The notes beneath the pieces were generated by a model. The model ran no database searches, was not told the origin of the DNA, and worked only from the letters and a program-made list of their open reading frames with translations. The translations under genes were made by a program, and so were the position numbers. From positions 1 through 64,000 of the forward strand of contig NZ_JABFVK010000020.1 in assembly GCF_013362815.1 (NCBI RefSeq): a DNA stretch of 64,000 nt, in the 5' to 3' direction. Source of the stretch: Hamadaea sp. Its GTDB lineage: Bacteria; Actinomycetota; Actinomycetes; Mycobacteriales; Micromonosporaceae. Of this stretch, positions 14,989 to 23,606 are shown piece after piece; position 1 is the stretch's first letter; every line of letters begins with the position of its first letter.

Positions 14989-17517
14989 TCACGCTGTCTC
15001 GGGCAGCGAGACGTCCGCCGTAAAAGCGTTCTGCTCACGCGCCACGACGCTCGCCTCGCGGATCTCGGCATTCTGCTCCCGCGCCTCGATCCAGCGTTCG
15101 CGCGCGTCCAGTTCGTGGTGGCGTACCGTCGCGCGCTGATCGTGGGAACTCGCGCTCTGCTCCAGCGCCGCCGCCCGGAGTTCGCGCTCCTCGGCCGCCT
15201 GCTCCCGATCGTCGACCACCTGTTCGCGCAGGTCCGCGTTCCGCTCGCGGGCTGCGACGGCCAGCTCCCGCGGCCCGAGAACCCGTTCGCGGGCCTCCGT
15301 CTCCTGCGTCCGGGCGTCCAGCGCAGCATCGCGGTCCGCCGCCGCCTGCTCCCGCTCCCCCAGCTCACGGTCGCGGGTCAGCGCCGCCGCCTCGTGAAGT
15401 TCGAGCACTTGCTCTCGGGCGTTGACTCCGCGCTCCCACGCGTCCACTCGATACTCGCGCCCCGCGACGTCGTGCTCACGCGACTCCACGGCCTCTTCGC
15501 GTACCTCCACGCCGTGCACACGTGACTCGATCTCGGTCACCACGTCCGCGCCCATCTGCCAGCGGTCCACGGCGTCCGCGTACAACTCGATGGCCTCGAT
15601 CGCCTCGGGCCCGCCGGCCTCGCGGACCGGCCAGGGTGACCACTTCAGCGCGTGTCGGTCCAGGTTTCGGACCATGATCTGGTACGCCTCGGTAGCCAGA
15701 ATGATCGCGTTGTCCGCGGCCCAGTACACCGGAGACTCCTCGCCGAGCAGGTCGCGGAGTTTGGCGCGGTCGAACTCGGCCAGCGTCAGCCGCCGCTCGA
15801 CCTCGGGCAGGTCGTCGGCCAGGTCAGCGGAGATCCCGGATTCCGCCGCGCTGACCAGGAACCCGCGGACGAAGTCGAGGTCGGCGAGCAGCGCCGATGG
15901 AATCTCGGCGAGCGGACGGTCCAGCACTGGCGGTCCCGCCTTGAGCTTCGCCCAGCGCTGGATCGCCCGGATCATCGGGAAGACCACCACGACGGCGAGC
16001 ATCACGACGGCCGCGATCACGATCGACCCGGCCCACGGCCCGGTGACGTCGACGATCGGACCGGTGCCCGCAGTCAAGTCGGGACCGGGAAGGGAGTCGG
16101 CGACGTGCCACCCGATCGTCAGCAGCGCCCTGGGGGCGTCCAAGTTGGTGCTGCCGAGTAGGAGCAGTGCGCCCGCCGCAGCCGTCACTACCTGCAGTCC
16201 CACGTACGCGTACCCGCCGAGCTCGCGGCGCAGATCGTTGGCTCCGCCGACCGGCAGCCGGGCGTTCGCCGAGCGAGCGAGACTCCGTGAAAGCAGATAC
16301 GCAAGGTACGCACCCGTCAAGCTCACGGCCGCCGTGGCGAGGGCCGAACCGAGGGCGAATCCACCCGGCGTCCAGCCGATCGAGGTCAGCAGCCGATCCC
16401 GGCCCGGTGCTCCGGCACCGGCGAACGCGACCAGCAACCCGAGGCCGAGGAGGCTCTCCGGAAGCTGCGGATCCACCCACACCGGCAGCAGCAAGACGGT
16501 CAGCACCGCCCAGAGGCCGAGGGTGACGACGATCTTGCCGGGCGCGCCCCATCCGTCCACTCTCGACAGCAGCACCTGACGCACTGGAGTGTCGATCCAC
16601 ACCAGCCCGGCTGCCACCACTAGCTGCATCCACGGCCCGCCCGAGATCGGGGCCCACACCGCAGTCGCCAGGCTCATCGCGATCCAGAGCAACGCCGCCA
16701 GCAGGACACCCCCGACGACGGCCACGACGACGGCGATCCCGCCGAGCCGGGGGCCGGCGGTGACGCCACCGACGACGAAGCCGGCCGACGTCACCAGCGC
16801 AGCGAGCAGGCTCGACCGGCGCAGGCGTACGCCGAAAGCGGTGAGCGACAACGACTTCGGACGGCTGGGCGGAGCCGCCCGATCGGCAGCGTTGCCACCG
16901 GTCAAGTGATAGCTCGCGAGCAGCATCCGCAGCAGCGGGACGACGAGCGCCACGAGGAAGACGACGTAGATGGCGTGCTCGCCGGGAACCGCGTCGACGA
17001 CCGGCTGACTCCACTGCAACCGTCGCGGGATCGCCAGCACAGGTACCGAGTCGGCCAGCCGCCACGCGTACAGCTGCTCGGCCTGCCACAGATCGATCGT
17101 CCGCCCGGACAAGGCGACCGTCGCCGCCGCGCTCGCCTGCCCGGCTGCCACCAAAGTCGCCACCGACACGAGCAGCGCGATGAGATGGGCTCGGCGACGA
17201 GGCGTGGTGGCGAACGACCGAACGGTTTCGCGTACGACCATCACCAGCAGCACCGCAGCCGTCGCCGCGATCGCCGCCACGGCGAGCCAGCCCAGGGCGG
17301 CACCGGAAGCCAAGGCCACCCCGAGAACGGAATGCACGGCGGCCGCCGCGACCCCGATGCCCAGCGCCGACACCGCGACCTGACCCAGCCACGTACGCAG
17401 CGGCAAACCGCCGGAGTCGAACCGAGTGCCGTCCCGTCGCCGCCAGCCGTCCAGCCATCGAGCCGGGCTCCGCGCCCACGTCGTCGCCTGCTGACCCCAC
17501 GCTTCTAGCGGATTCAC
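14989..17517 (-). CDS. Large polytopic membrane protein with a 23-heptad C-terminal helix
   Basis: 842 residues from GTG 17517 (GGGAG upstream); the open frame further upstream runs antisense through rph and is rejected. Residues about 40-570 contain roughly a dozen hydrophobic segments separated by short loops, with no transporter signature I recognise. Residues 575-670 form a soluble helical domain (LAEIPSALLADLDFVRGFLV, YWAADNAIILATEAYQIMVR). Residues 673-833 are 23 consecutive heptads, most starting with Arg-Glu (REEAVES, REHDVAG, REQAAAD, RERVLGP, REQVVDD), encoded by 15019-15501, and a 9-residue tail ends the protein. The helix would extend about 24 nm into the cytosol as a coiled coil or single alpha-helix. 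Function is unknown. Confidence 0.8.
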   Translation of the reverse strand: MNPLEAWGQQATTWARSPARWLDGWRRRDGTRFDSGGLPLRTWLGQVAVSALGIGVAAAAVHSVLGVALASGAALGWLAVAAIAATAAVLLVMVVRETVRSFATTPRRRAHLIALLVSVATLVAAGQASAAATVALSGRTIDLWQAEQLYAWRLADSVPVLAIPRRLQWSQPVVDAVPGEHAIYVVFLVALVVPLLRMLLASYHLTGGNAADRAAPPSRPKSLSLTAFGVRLRRSSLLAALVTSAGFVVGGVTAGPRLGGIAVVVAVVGGVLLAALLWIAMSLATAVWAPISGGPWMQLVVAAGLVWIDTPVRQVLLSRVDGWGAPGKIVVTLGLWAVLTVLLLPVWVDPQLPESLLGLGLLVAFAGAGAPGRDRLLTSIGWTPGGFALGSALATAAVSLTGAYLAYLLSRSLARSANARLPVGGANDLRRELGGYAYVGLQVVTAAAGALLLLGSTNLDAPRALLTIGWHVADSLPGPDLTAGTGPIVDVTGPWAGSIVIAAVVMLAVVVVFPMIRAIQRWAKLKAGPPVLDRPLAEIPSALLADLDFVRGFLVSAAESGISADLADDLPEVERRLTLAEFDRAKLRDLLGEESPVYWAADNAIILATEAYQIMVRNLDRHALKWSPWPVREAGGPEAIEAIELYADAVDRWQMGADVVTEIESRVHGVEVREEAVESREHDVAGREYRVDAWERGVNAREQVLELHEAAALTRDRELGEREQAAADRDAALDARTQETEARERVLGPRELAVAARERNADLREQVVDDREQAAEERELRAAALEQSASSHDQRATVRHHELDARERWIEAREQNAEIREASVVAREQNAFTADVSLPETA

Positions 17518-17694
17518 GGCGATCTCCCGACCGGAGCGGCGTACTCGGCGACTTGCGGTACTTCGACGCGTTCCGATCTGATCCTGCGCGACGGACGGAG
17601 GCTCCCGCAAGCGCTCATTCGAGTGGCGGACACCGATCCCCGCGCGTCCGGGAGGCCGGATCACGCTCCCACTTCTACCGTATATCGGACAAGT

Positions 17695-17712
17695 GGGCTT
17701 GCGGCAAGACCC
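17695..17712. promoter_or_regulatory. Rifamycin-associated element (RAE)
   Basis: GGGCTTGCGGCAAGACCC is an inverted repeat (GGGCTTGC / GGCAAGnCCC) that matches the published RAE palindrome found upstream of rifamycin-inactivating genes in actinomycetes. It lies 66 nt before the rph start. It marks rifamycin-inducible expression (established for other RAE genes, inferred here). Confidence 0.85.
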
Positions 17713-17778
17713 GGGTCGTGGCGCAGAATCGTCGGCCGGAGCCGCGGCCTGCGGCACAGCCGACTCGGAGGTATCACG

Positions 17779-20400
17779 TTGATCGATCGCTACGTCTTGG
17801 ACCTCCAGGAGGTCGACGAGGGTCAGGTCGCCCTGGCCGGCGGGAAGGGAGCACAGCTCGGCGGCTTGTCTCGCGTCGAGGGCATCCGCGTGCCGGCCGG
17901 CTTCTGCGTGACGACGGAGGCCTTCCGGCGGGTCCTGGCCGACGTGCCGTCGATCGACGAGCAGCTCGCCGAGCTGGCGCGCGTTCGCCTGGACGACCTG
18001 GCCGCGATCCGTACGCTCAGCGCGGCGATCCGCGAAAGCATCGAAACCGCCGTCCTCCCGGAGGAGGTCGCGTCGGCCGTCACGAGTGCGCTCGCCCGCG
18101 CCGGAGTGCAGGCGGCGTACGCCGTCCGGTCGAGCGCGACCGCCGAGGATCTGCCCACCGCGTCCTTCGCCGGGCAACAGGACACTTACTTGAACGTCAC
18201 CGGGCCGGACGCGATCCTCCGGCACGTCAGCCGGTGCTGGGCGTCGCTGTTCACCGAACGAGCGGTGGTCTACCGCCGGCGTCAGGGCATCGACCATCGC
18301 ATGGTCCACATGGCCGTCGTCGTTCAGCAGATGGTCTTCGCCGAGGTCGCCGGCATTCTGTTCACGGCCGACCCCGTGACCGGCGACCGCCGGACATCCA
18401 CTGTGGACGCTGGATTCGGCCTCGGCGAGGCGCTCGTCTCCGGCCTGGTGAACCCGGACGTCTTCCGAGTACGCGACGGCCGAGTCGTCGCCGAGACCGT
18501 CGCCGCCAAACAGCGTGCCGTCCGCCCACTGCCCACCGGTGGTACGCACACCGTCGAGATCGCACCGGACCAGCAGGAACAGCCGACGCTCACCGAGGCG
18601 CAACTATTGCGGCTCGTGGAGCTCGGACGGCGGATCGAGGCGCACTTCGGCCGGCCCCAGGACGTCGAGTGGTGCCTCGTCGGCGATGAGTTCCAGATCG
18701 TGCAGAGCCGGCCGATCACGACGCTGTTCCCCGTTCCAGCGGCGGCCGACGACGGCAATCACGTCTACCTCTCCGTCGGACATCAGCAGATGATGACCGA
18801 CCCGATGCGCCCGCTCGGCATCTCCGTCTGGCAGCTGACGGCGATGGCTCCGATGCTCCAGGCCGGTGGACGGTTGTGGGTGGACGCCACCCAGCGCCTG
18901 GTCACGGCGGCCGGGCGTACTGCCCTGCTGGATTTGGTCGGGCGATCCGATCCGCTGACCAGGGACGCGCTGGAGACCGTGCTCGACCGAGACGACTTCC
19001 TCTCGCTCGCTCCTTCGGCTCATGCGGCCGGCCCGTCGGCCCCGGCCGCGCCGAAGCCGCCGCCCATCGAGACCGATCCGGCGATCGTCGCCGGGCTGAT
19101 CGAACGCAGTCAGGCATCGCTGGCCGCTCTCCGCCGCGACGTCGAGACGCGGACTGGGCCGGAACTGTTCGAGTACTTGCTGACCGCCTTCGGCGAGCAC
19201 AAGAAGATCCTCGGCGAACCGCTGAACTTCCAGGCGATCATGGCGGGGATGGAGGCCACCTGGTGGCTCAACGACCAGTTGCTCACCTGGCTCGGTGAGA
19301 AGAACGCGGCCGACACCCTGACGTTGTCGGCTCCGGACAACATCACCTCGGAGATGGGGCTGGCGCTGCTCGACGTCGCCGACGTGATCCGCCCGTACCC
19401 GGAGGTCGTGGCGTTCCTCCAGAGCGTCGCTCTCCTGCCGGGCGTCGACCAGGACGGCTTCCTCGACGAGCTCCCGAAGTTCGCCGGTGGCGTCGAGGCG
19501 CGTACGGCGATCGAGGCCTACCTAGAACGGTATGGGATGCGCTGTGTCGGCGAGATCGACATCACCCGGCCCCGGTGGAGCGAACGCCCCGCCACTCTGG
19601 TGCCCGTCATCCTCGACAACATCCGCAACTTCGAACCCGGTGCGGCGAAGCGGCGCTTCCAGCAAGGGCAACAGGCCGCCTGGGACAAGGAGCAGGAGGT
19701 GCTCGCCCGACTGCGTACGCTGCCGGACGGCGAGCAGAAGGCCGACGAGACCAAGCGGATGATCGACCGCGTCCGGACCTTCATCGGCTATCGGGAGTAC
19801 CCGAAGTACGACATCATCAGCCGCTACTTCATCTACAAGCAGGCCTTGCTGCGGGAGGCGAAGCGACTCGTCGAGTCCAATGTGCTCGCCGAGGTGGAGG
19901 ACGTCTACTTCCTCACCTTCCCGGAGTTCCACGACGCCGTACGCACCCATGAGGTGGATGACCAGCTCATTCGGCACCGGAAGGAGGACTTCCAGGCGTA
20001 CGCCGCCCTCACTCCGCCCCGGGTGCTGACCTCGGACGGGGAGGCACTGTCGGGTGCGTACCGGCGCGACGACGTGCCCGAGGGTGCGCTGGCGGGGCTG
20101 CCGGTCTCGGCGGGAACCGTCGAAGGCCGGGCTCGCGTCATCCTCGACATGGCCCAGGCCGACCTGGCGGCGGGCGACATCCTCGTCACCGCCTTCACCG
20201 ATCCCAGCTGGTCTCCCCTGTTCGTGGCGGTCGCCGGGCTGGTCACCGAGGTCGGCGGCCTGATGACGCATGGTGCGGTGATCGCCCGCGAATACGGGCT
20301 GCCGGCCGTCGTCGGAGTCGTCGACGCCACTCGGCTGATCAAGGACGGGCAGCGTATTCGCGTACACGGGACCGAGGGTTATGTCGAAATCCTGCCGTGA
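17779..20400 (+). CDS. rph: Rifamycin phosphotransferase
   Basis: 873 residues from TTG 17779, with GGAGG 7 nt upstream. The architecture is that of Rph. An ATP-grasp ATP-binding domain (about 1-315) carries AGGKGAQLGGL, AVRSSATAEDLPTASFAGQQDT and QDVEWCL. A rifamycin-binding domain follows (about 325-750, SVGHQQMMTDPMRPLGISVW). A PEP-synthase-like phosphohistidine domain closes the protein, with catalytic His831 in MTHGAVIAREYGLPAVVGV. The enzyme moves the beta-phosphate of ATP to the C21 hydroxyl of rifamycins, giving inactive drug, AMP and phosphate. The motif order and the RAE upstream separate it from PEP synthase. It is monocistronic and divergent from the membrane-protein gene. Confidence 0.95.
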   Translation: MIDRYVLDLQEVDEGQVALAGGKGAQLGGLSRVEGIRVPAGFCVTTEAFRRVLADVPSIDEQLAELARVRLDDLAAIRTLSAAIRESIETAVLPEEVASAVTSALARAGVQAAYAVRSSATAEDLPTASFAGQQDTYLNVTGPDAILRHVSRCWASLFTERAVVYRRRQGIDHRMVHMAVVVQQMVFAEVAGILFTADPVTGDRRTSTVDAGFGLGEALVSGLVNPDVFRVRDGRVVAETVAAKQRAVRPLPTGGTHTVEIAPDQQEQPTLTEAQLLRLVELGRRIEAHFGRPQDVEWCLVGDEFQIVQSRPITTLFPVPAAADDGNHVYLSVGHQQMMTDPMRPLGISVWQLTAMAPMLQAGGRLWVDATQRLVTAAGRTALLDLVGRSDPLTRDALETVLDRDDFLSLAPSAHAAGPSAPAAPKPPPIETDPAIVAGLIERSQASLAALRRDVETRTGPELFEYLLTAFGEHKKILGEPLNFQAIMAGMEATWWLNDQLLTWLGEKNAADTLTLSAPDNITSEMGLALLDVADVIRPYPEVVAFLQSVALLPGVDQDGFLDELPKFAGGVEARTAIEAYLERYGMRCVGEIDITRPRWSERPATLVPVILDNIRNFEPGAAKRRFQQGQQAAWDKEQEVLARLRTLPDGEQKADETKRMIDRVRTFIGYREYPKYDIISRYFIYKQALLREAKRLVESNVLAEVEDVYFLTFPEFHDAVRTHEVDDQLIRHRKEDFQAYAALTPPRVLTSDGEALSGAYRRDDVPEGALAGLPVSAGTVEGRARVILDMAQADLAAGDILVTAFTDPSWSPLFVAVAGLVTEVGGLMTHGAVIAREYGLPAVVGVVDATRLIKDGQRIRVHGTEGYVEILP

Positions 20401-20478
20401 CCAGCGAATTCGTGCCATGGGGTTTGCCAGATTGGCTGGGTTCGGCGCATAGTTGCAGCAAGACCCCCTTTCGTGAGG

Positions 20479-20823
20479 ATGGCTCTCGTGCCTGTCGATG
20501 GTGATCGTTCCGAATTCCCCGATGTAAGCCGATCTAGCGAGATGACGCACGCGGCGATGATGGAGCGCTGGCAGCTGGGTCTCGTGACGCCGATGTCGGC
20601 GACGATCAGCACGTTCGCCAAGACCGACGGCAGCTGGTGGACGGCCGTGGAAGCGATGTGGCAACGCGTCTCAGTCGCCGCGGAAAACGATCGCCTCGAC
20701 TTTCACCACGATCGCTTCGGCCGCAGCGAGCAGGCGTCGGGGCCGGCGACGGCCGTGCCGGCCAGCCCCTGGGACAAACGTCCGCCGTCGTCCCTGTTCC
20801 GGGCACCGGGTACCACCGCCTGA
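20479..20823 (+). CDS. Small protein of unknown function
   Basis: 114 residues from ATG 20479; GTG 20488, better spaced from GAGG (20475-20478), is an alternative. Third-position GC is high across the frame, which supports coding. The centre has MMERWQLGLVTPMSATISTF, then DGSWWTAVEAMWQRVSVAAE, amphipathic helices rich in Trp. The C-terminus is Pro/Ser-rich and likely disordered. No signal, membrane segment or known domain is visible. It lies between rph and the convergent desaturase gene (13 nt between stops) and may be read through from rph. Confidence 0.55.
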   Translation: MALVPVDGDRSEFPDVSRSSEMTHAAMMERWQLGLVTPMSATISTFAKTDGSWWTAVEAMWQRVSVAAENDRLDFHHDRFGRSEQASGPATAVPASPWDKRPPSSLFRAPGTTA

Positions 20824-20836
20824 CGGCGGAGCGACG

Positions 20837-21793
20837 TCAGCCGCGGTTCCCCAGTAGTTTCGCCTCGAGTCGCTGGGGCACCGGCCAGCGCACGTCCCGG
20901 GCCCAGCCGAGCTTCTCGAAGATCCAGATCAGCCGGGCAGACGGATCGATCTGACCCCGCAGGACGCCGTGCCGGGCTCCGGTCGGGTCGGCGTGGTGCG
21001 AGTTGTGCCAGCTCTCCCCGAACGACAGGATCGCCAGCGGCCAGAAGTTCGTGGCCTTGTCGCGGCTCTCGAAGGGGCGCTCGCCGAAGACGTGGCACAC
21101 CGAGTTCACCGCCCAGGTGACGTGGTGCAGCAGCGCCATGCGTACCAGTCCGGCCCAGAAGAAGGCCGTGAGCGCCCCGGTCCAGGAACCGCTGATCAGC
21201 AGCCCGCACACCGCGGGCGCGAGCAGCGAGAGCGCGGCGAGCGGGCCGAACAGCCTGCCGACGAGGCGCATGTCTTTGTCCCCGAGCATGTCCGGGGCGA
21301 ACCGCGCGCGGTTGCTGAGCTCACGCCGGAGCATCCAGCCGACGTGGGCGTGGCCGAGGCCCTTGAGCAGTGCGCCGACTGACGTGCCGTAGCGCCACGG
21401 CGAGTGCGGATCGCCGTCACGGTCGGAGAAGGCGTGATGGCGGCGGTGGTTGGCCACCCACTGGATGGGCGAGCCCTGGACGGCGAACGAGCCGGCCACC
21501 GCGAGCGCCACCCGCAGCCCGCGACGGGCCTTGAACGAGCCGTGCGTGAGCAGCCGGTGATAACCGGCGGTGACGCCGAATCCGGCGATCAAGTAGATCG
21601 TGACCGCCATCGCGATGTCGACGCCGGACAGCCCCCAGCCCCAGGCGAGCGGAATCGCCGCTGCCAGTGCCACGAACGGGAGTACCACGAAGATCCACAT
21701 CGTGATCGCCGCGGCGGTGCCCTGCCGTGCGTCCAGCAGCGGCTTCGGGCCCGGACGGACGTCGGCGGCCGGCGGGGTGTTGAGCGTCGTCAT
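20837..21793 (-). CDS. Acyl-CoA/acyl-lipid delta-9 desaturase family protein
   Basis: 318 residues from ATG 21793 (GGGAAG upstream). The three diiron histidine boxes of membrane fatty-acid desaturases are present: HRLLTH, HRRHH and HNSHH. Four membrane segments lie in two pairs (about 30-75 and 185-230). It introduces a cis double bond into saturated acyl chains using O2 and an electron donor, adjusting membrane fluidity. The product length fits bacterial stearoyl-CoA-type enzymes. The promoter region shared with the helicase contains GATCACC (21860-21866) and GGTGATC (21893-21899), possible half-sites for a lipid-sensing regulator. Co-location with a DEAD-box helicase suggests, weakly, a cold-response theme. 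Confidence 0.92.
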   Translation of the reverse strand: MTTLNTPPAADVRPGPKPLLDARQGTAAAITMWIFVVLPFVALAAAIPLAWGWGLSGVDIAMAVTIYLIAGFGVTAGYHRLLTHGSFKARRGLRVALAVAGSFAVQGSPIQWVANHRRHHAFSDRDGDPHSPWRYGTSVGALLKGLGHAHVGWMLRRELSNRARFAPDMLGDKDMRLVGRLFGPLAALSLLAPAVCGLLISGSWTGALTAFFWAGLVRMALLHHVTWAVNSVCHVFGERPFESRDKATNFWPLAILSFGESWHNSHHADPTGARHGVLRGQIDPSARLIWIFEKLGWARDVRWPVPQRLEAKLLGNRG

Positions 21794-21953
21794 CTGCTTC
21801 CCAACGAGATCGGGGGTTCGGGCGTCCGACGCTACCCGCCCGAACGCCGAAATCGTCAAGATCACCTCATAATTCGCGCATTTGTCATTTTCGGTGATCT
21901 CGGTCGCTCGGCACCGGTGCCGGCCGCGCCTCGCCGATCATGCCGTACGCTGG

Positions 21954-21972
21954 ACGGAGCGGTCCGCTCCGT
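21954..21972 (+). promoter_or_regulatory. Short perfect hairpin in the helicase leader region
   Basis: ACGGAGCG and CGCTCCGT flank a 3-nt loop, about 95 nt before the helicase start. It may be a 5'-leader stabiliser or attenuator of the helicase mRNA. Confidence 0.35.
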
Positions 21973-22066
21973 TCTGCCTCGGACCGCCTCGCATGTCGAC
22001 CACCACGCGCCGCGGCCGAGACCGGTCTGCGCCGGGCAGGACGACCCTTCTACGTTCGGAGTACGC

Positions 22067-23554
22067 ATGGCGGCTCGCCGCCCCTCTTCCACCACTTCTC
22101 GCCCTTCCACCCCTTCCCGCGTCGCCTCGCCGCCCGGAGCGCAGTCGTCCGGTGCCGCTTCCAAGGCTGAGCAACCGGCTGGCAAAGCTCAGTCGGGGTT
22201 CGCGCAGCTGGGCCTGCCCACGGCGCTCGTCGCCGCGCTCAGCGGGCAGGGGATCACCTCGCCGTTCCCGGTTCAGCAGTTGACCATCCCCGACGCGCTC
22301 GCCGGACGCGACGTGCTGGGCAAGGGCCAGACCGGCTCGGGCAAGACCTACGCCTTCGTCCTGCCGATGCTGGCCCGGCTGGCCGCCAGCGGGCGACCCC
22401 GGCGGCCCGGCCGTCCGCGCGGCCTGATCTTGGCCCCGACCCGCGAACTCGCCGACCAGATCGACGCCAGCCTCGCCCCGCTGGCGAAGGCCATGTCGCT
22501 GCGTACGCTCGTCGTCTACGGCGGCGTCGGGCACGGCCGCCAGATCAAGGGCCTGCGTGACGGCGTCGACGTCCTCGTCGCCTGCCCCGGACGGCTCGCC
22601 GACCACATCGACGCGGGCCACGCCGACCTGCGCGACGTCGAGATCACCGTCATCGACGAGGCCGATCACATGTCCGACCTCGGCTTCCTCCCCGGCGTAC
22701 GCCGTCTGCTGGAGCAGACGCCCGCCGGTGGGCAACGGCTGCTCTTCTCGGCGACGCTCGACGCAGGCGTCGATGTTCTCGTACGGCGTTTCCTGCACCA
22801 GCCGGTACGGCATACGGTCGACGCCGCTCAGCAGGTGGCTCCGGCGATGGACCACCATGTGCTGCATCTGGAGGCGCAGGATCGGTTCTCCGTCCTCGTC
22901 GATCTGACCAGCGCACCCGGCCGGTCCGTCGTCTTCACGCGGACGAAGTACGGCGCCAAGGCGCTCGCCCGCAAGCTCGTCGCGGCCGGCGTGCCGGCGG
23001 TCGAGTTGCACGGCAACCTCGGCCAGACCGCCCGCACGCGCAATCTCGGCGCGTTCTCCGACGGCACGGTGAACACCCTGGTCGCCACCGACATCGCCGC
23101 CCGGGGAATCCACGTCGACGACGTCGCACTGGTCATTCACGCCGATCCGCCGCTGGAGCACAAGGCGTACCTGCACCGATCGGGACGCACCGCCCGAGCC
23201 GGGGCGGCCGGGACGGTCATCACCCTCGCGACCGACGACCAACTGGGCCAGGTCCGGGATCTGACGCGCAAGGCCGGGGTCAAGTCGACCACCACCAGGA
23301 TCAAGGCCGGTCATCCCTTGCTCGCCGAGATCGCTCCCGGCGATCGCAGCCTCGCTGCCCCACCGCCGCCGGCCGCCGCGACTCCCGCCGCCCCGAGTTC
23401 GCGGGGACGGCGTCGGCGTCCGGCCCGCCCAGCAGCAGATTCAGCTGGTACGCGAGCCGGACAGCCCAGCGCTCCGTCGGGTGCGGCGGCGTTCTCCGCG
23501 CGTACGCACGGTGGATCTCGCCGGGGCCGCCGGAGGCCGGCTGCCGGGTCCTGA
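22067..23554 (+). CDS. DEAD-box ATP-dependent RNA helicase
   Basis: 495 residues from ATG 22067 (GGAG 5 nt upstream). A Ser/Thr/Pro-rich start (1-45) precedes the RecA-like core. Visible motifs are the Q motif with FPVQQLTIPDAL, motif I GQTGSGKT, Ia PTRELADQ, II DEAD, III SAT, V TDIAARGIHVDD and VI HRSGRTARAG. Residues 425-495 are a basic Arg/Ala/Pro-rich tail (RGRRRRPARPAAD) for RNA binding. This is the RhlE/DeaD type that remodels RNA in ribosome assembly and cold adaptation. The gene stands alone, divergent from the desaturase. It is not a HelD/HelR-type polymerase helicase, so it is not a second RAE resistance gene. Confidence 0.94.
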   Translation: MAARRPSSTTSRPSTPSRVASPPGAQSSGAASKAEQPAGKAQSGFAQLGLPTALVAALSGQGITSPFPVQQLTIPDALAGRDVLGKGQTGSGKTYAFVLPMLARLAASGRPRRPGRPRGLILAPTRELADQIDASLAPLAKAMSLRTLVVYGGVGHGRQIKGLRDGVDVLVACPGRLADHIDAGHADLRDVEITVIDEADHMSDLGFLPGVRRLLEQTPAGGQRLLFSATLDAGVDVLVRRFLHQPVRHTVDAAQQVAPAMDHHVLHLEAQDRFSVLVDLTSAPGRSVVFTRTKYGAKALARKLVAAGVPAVELHGNLGQTARTRNLGAFSDGTVNTLVATDIAARGIHVDDVALVIHADPPLEHKAYLHRSGRTARAGAAGTVITLATDDQLGQVRDLTRKAGVKSTTTRIKAGHPLLAEIAPGDRSLAAPPPPAAATPAAPSSRGRRRRPARPAADSAGTRAGQPSAPSGAAAFSARTHGGSRRGRRRPAAGS

Positions 23555-23606
23555 GCCGCTCCGATCCGACGCGCGTAGCATCGCGGGCGGATCTTGGAGG
23601 TAACCG

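Noticed and set aside
17518-18603. Long minus-strand open frame upstream of the membrane-protein gene
   Set aside because: It is antisense to rph and its composition is that of a shadow frame; GTG 17517 has GGGAG upstream.
20430-20475. GCAGCAAGACCCCC near 20452 as a second RAE
   Set aside because: Only one half resembles the element; the GGGGCTTGC half is absent.
22067-23554. DEAD-box helicase as a HelR-type rifamycin resistance protein
   Set aside because: HelR is a HelD-like superfamily 1 helicase. This protein has DEAD-box superfamily 2 motifs, and no RAE lies upstream.
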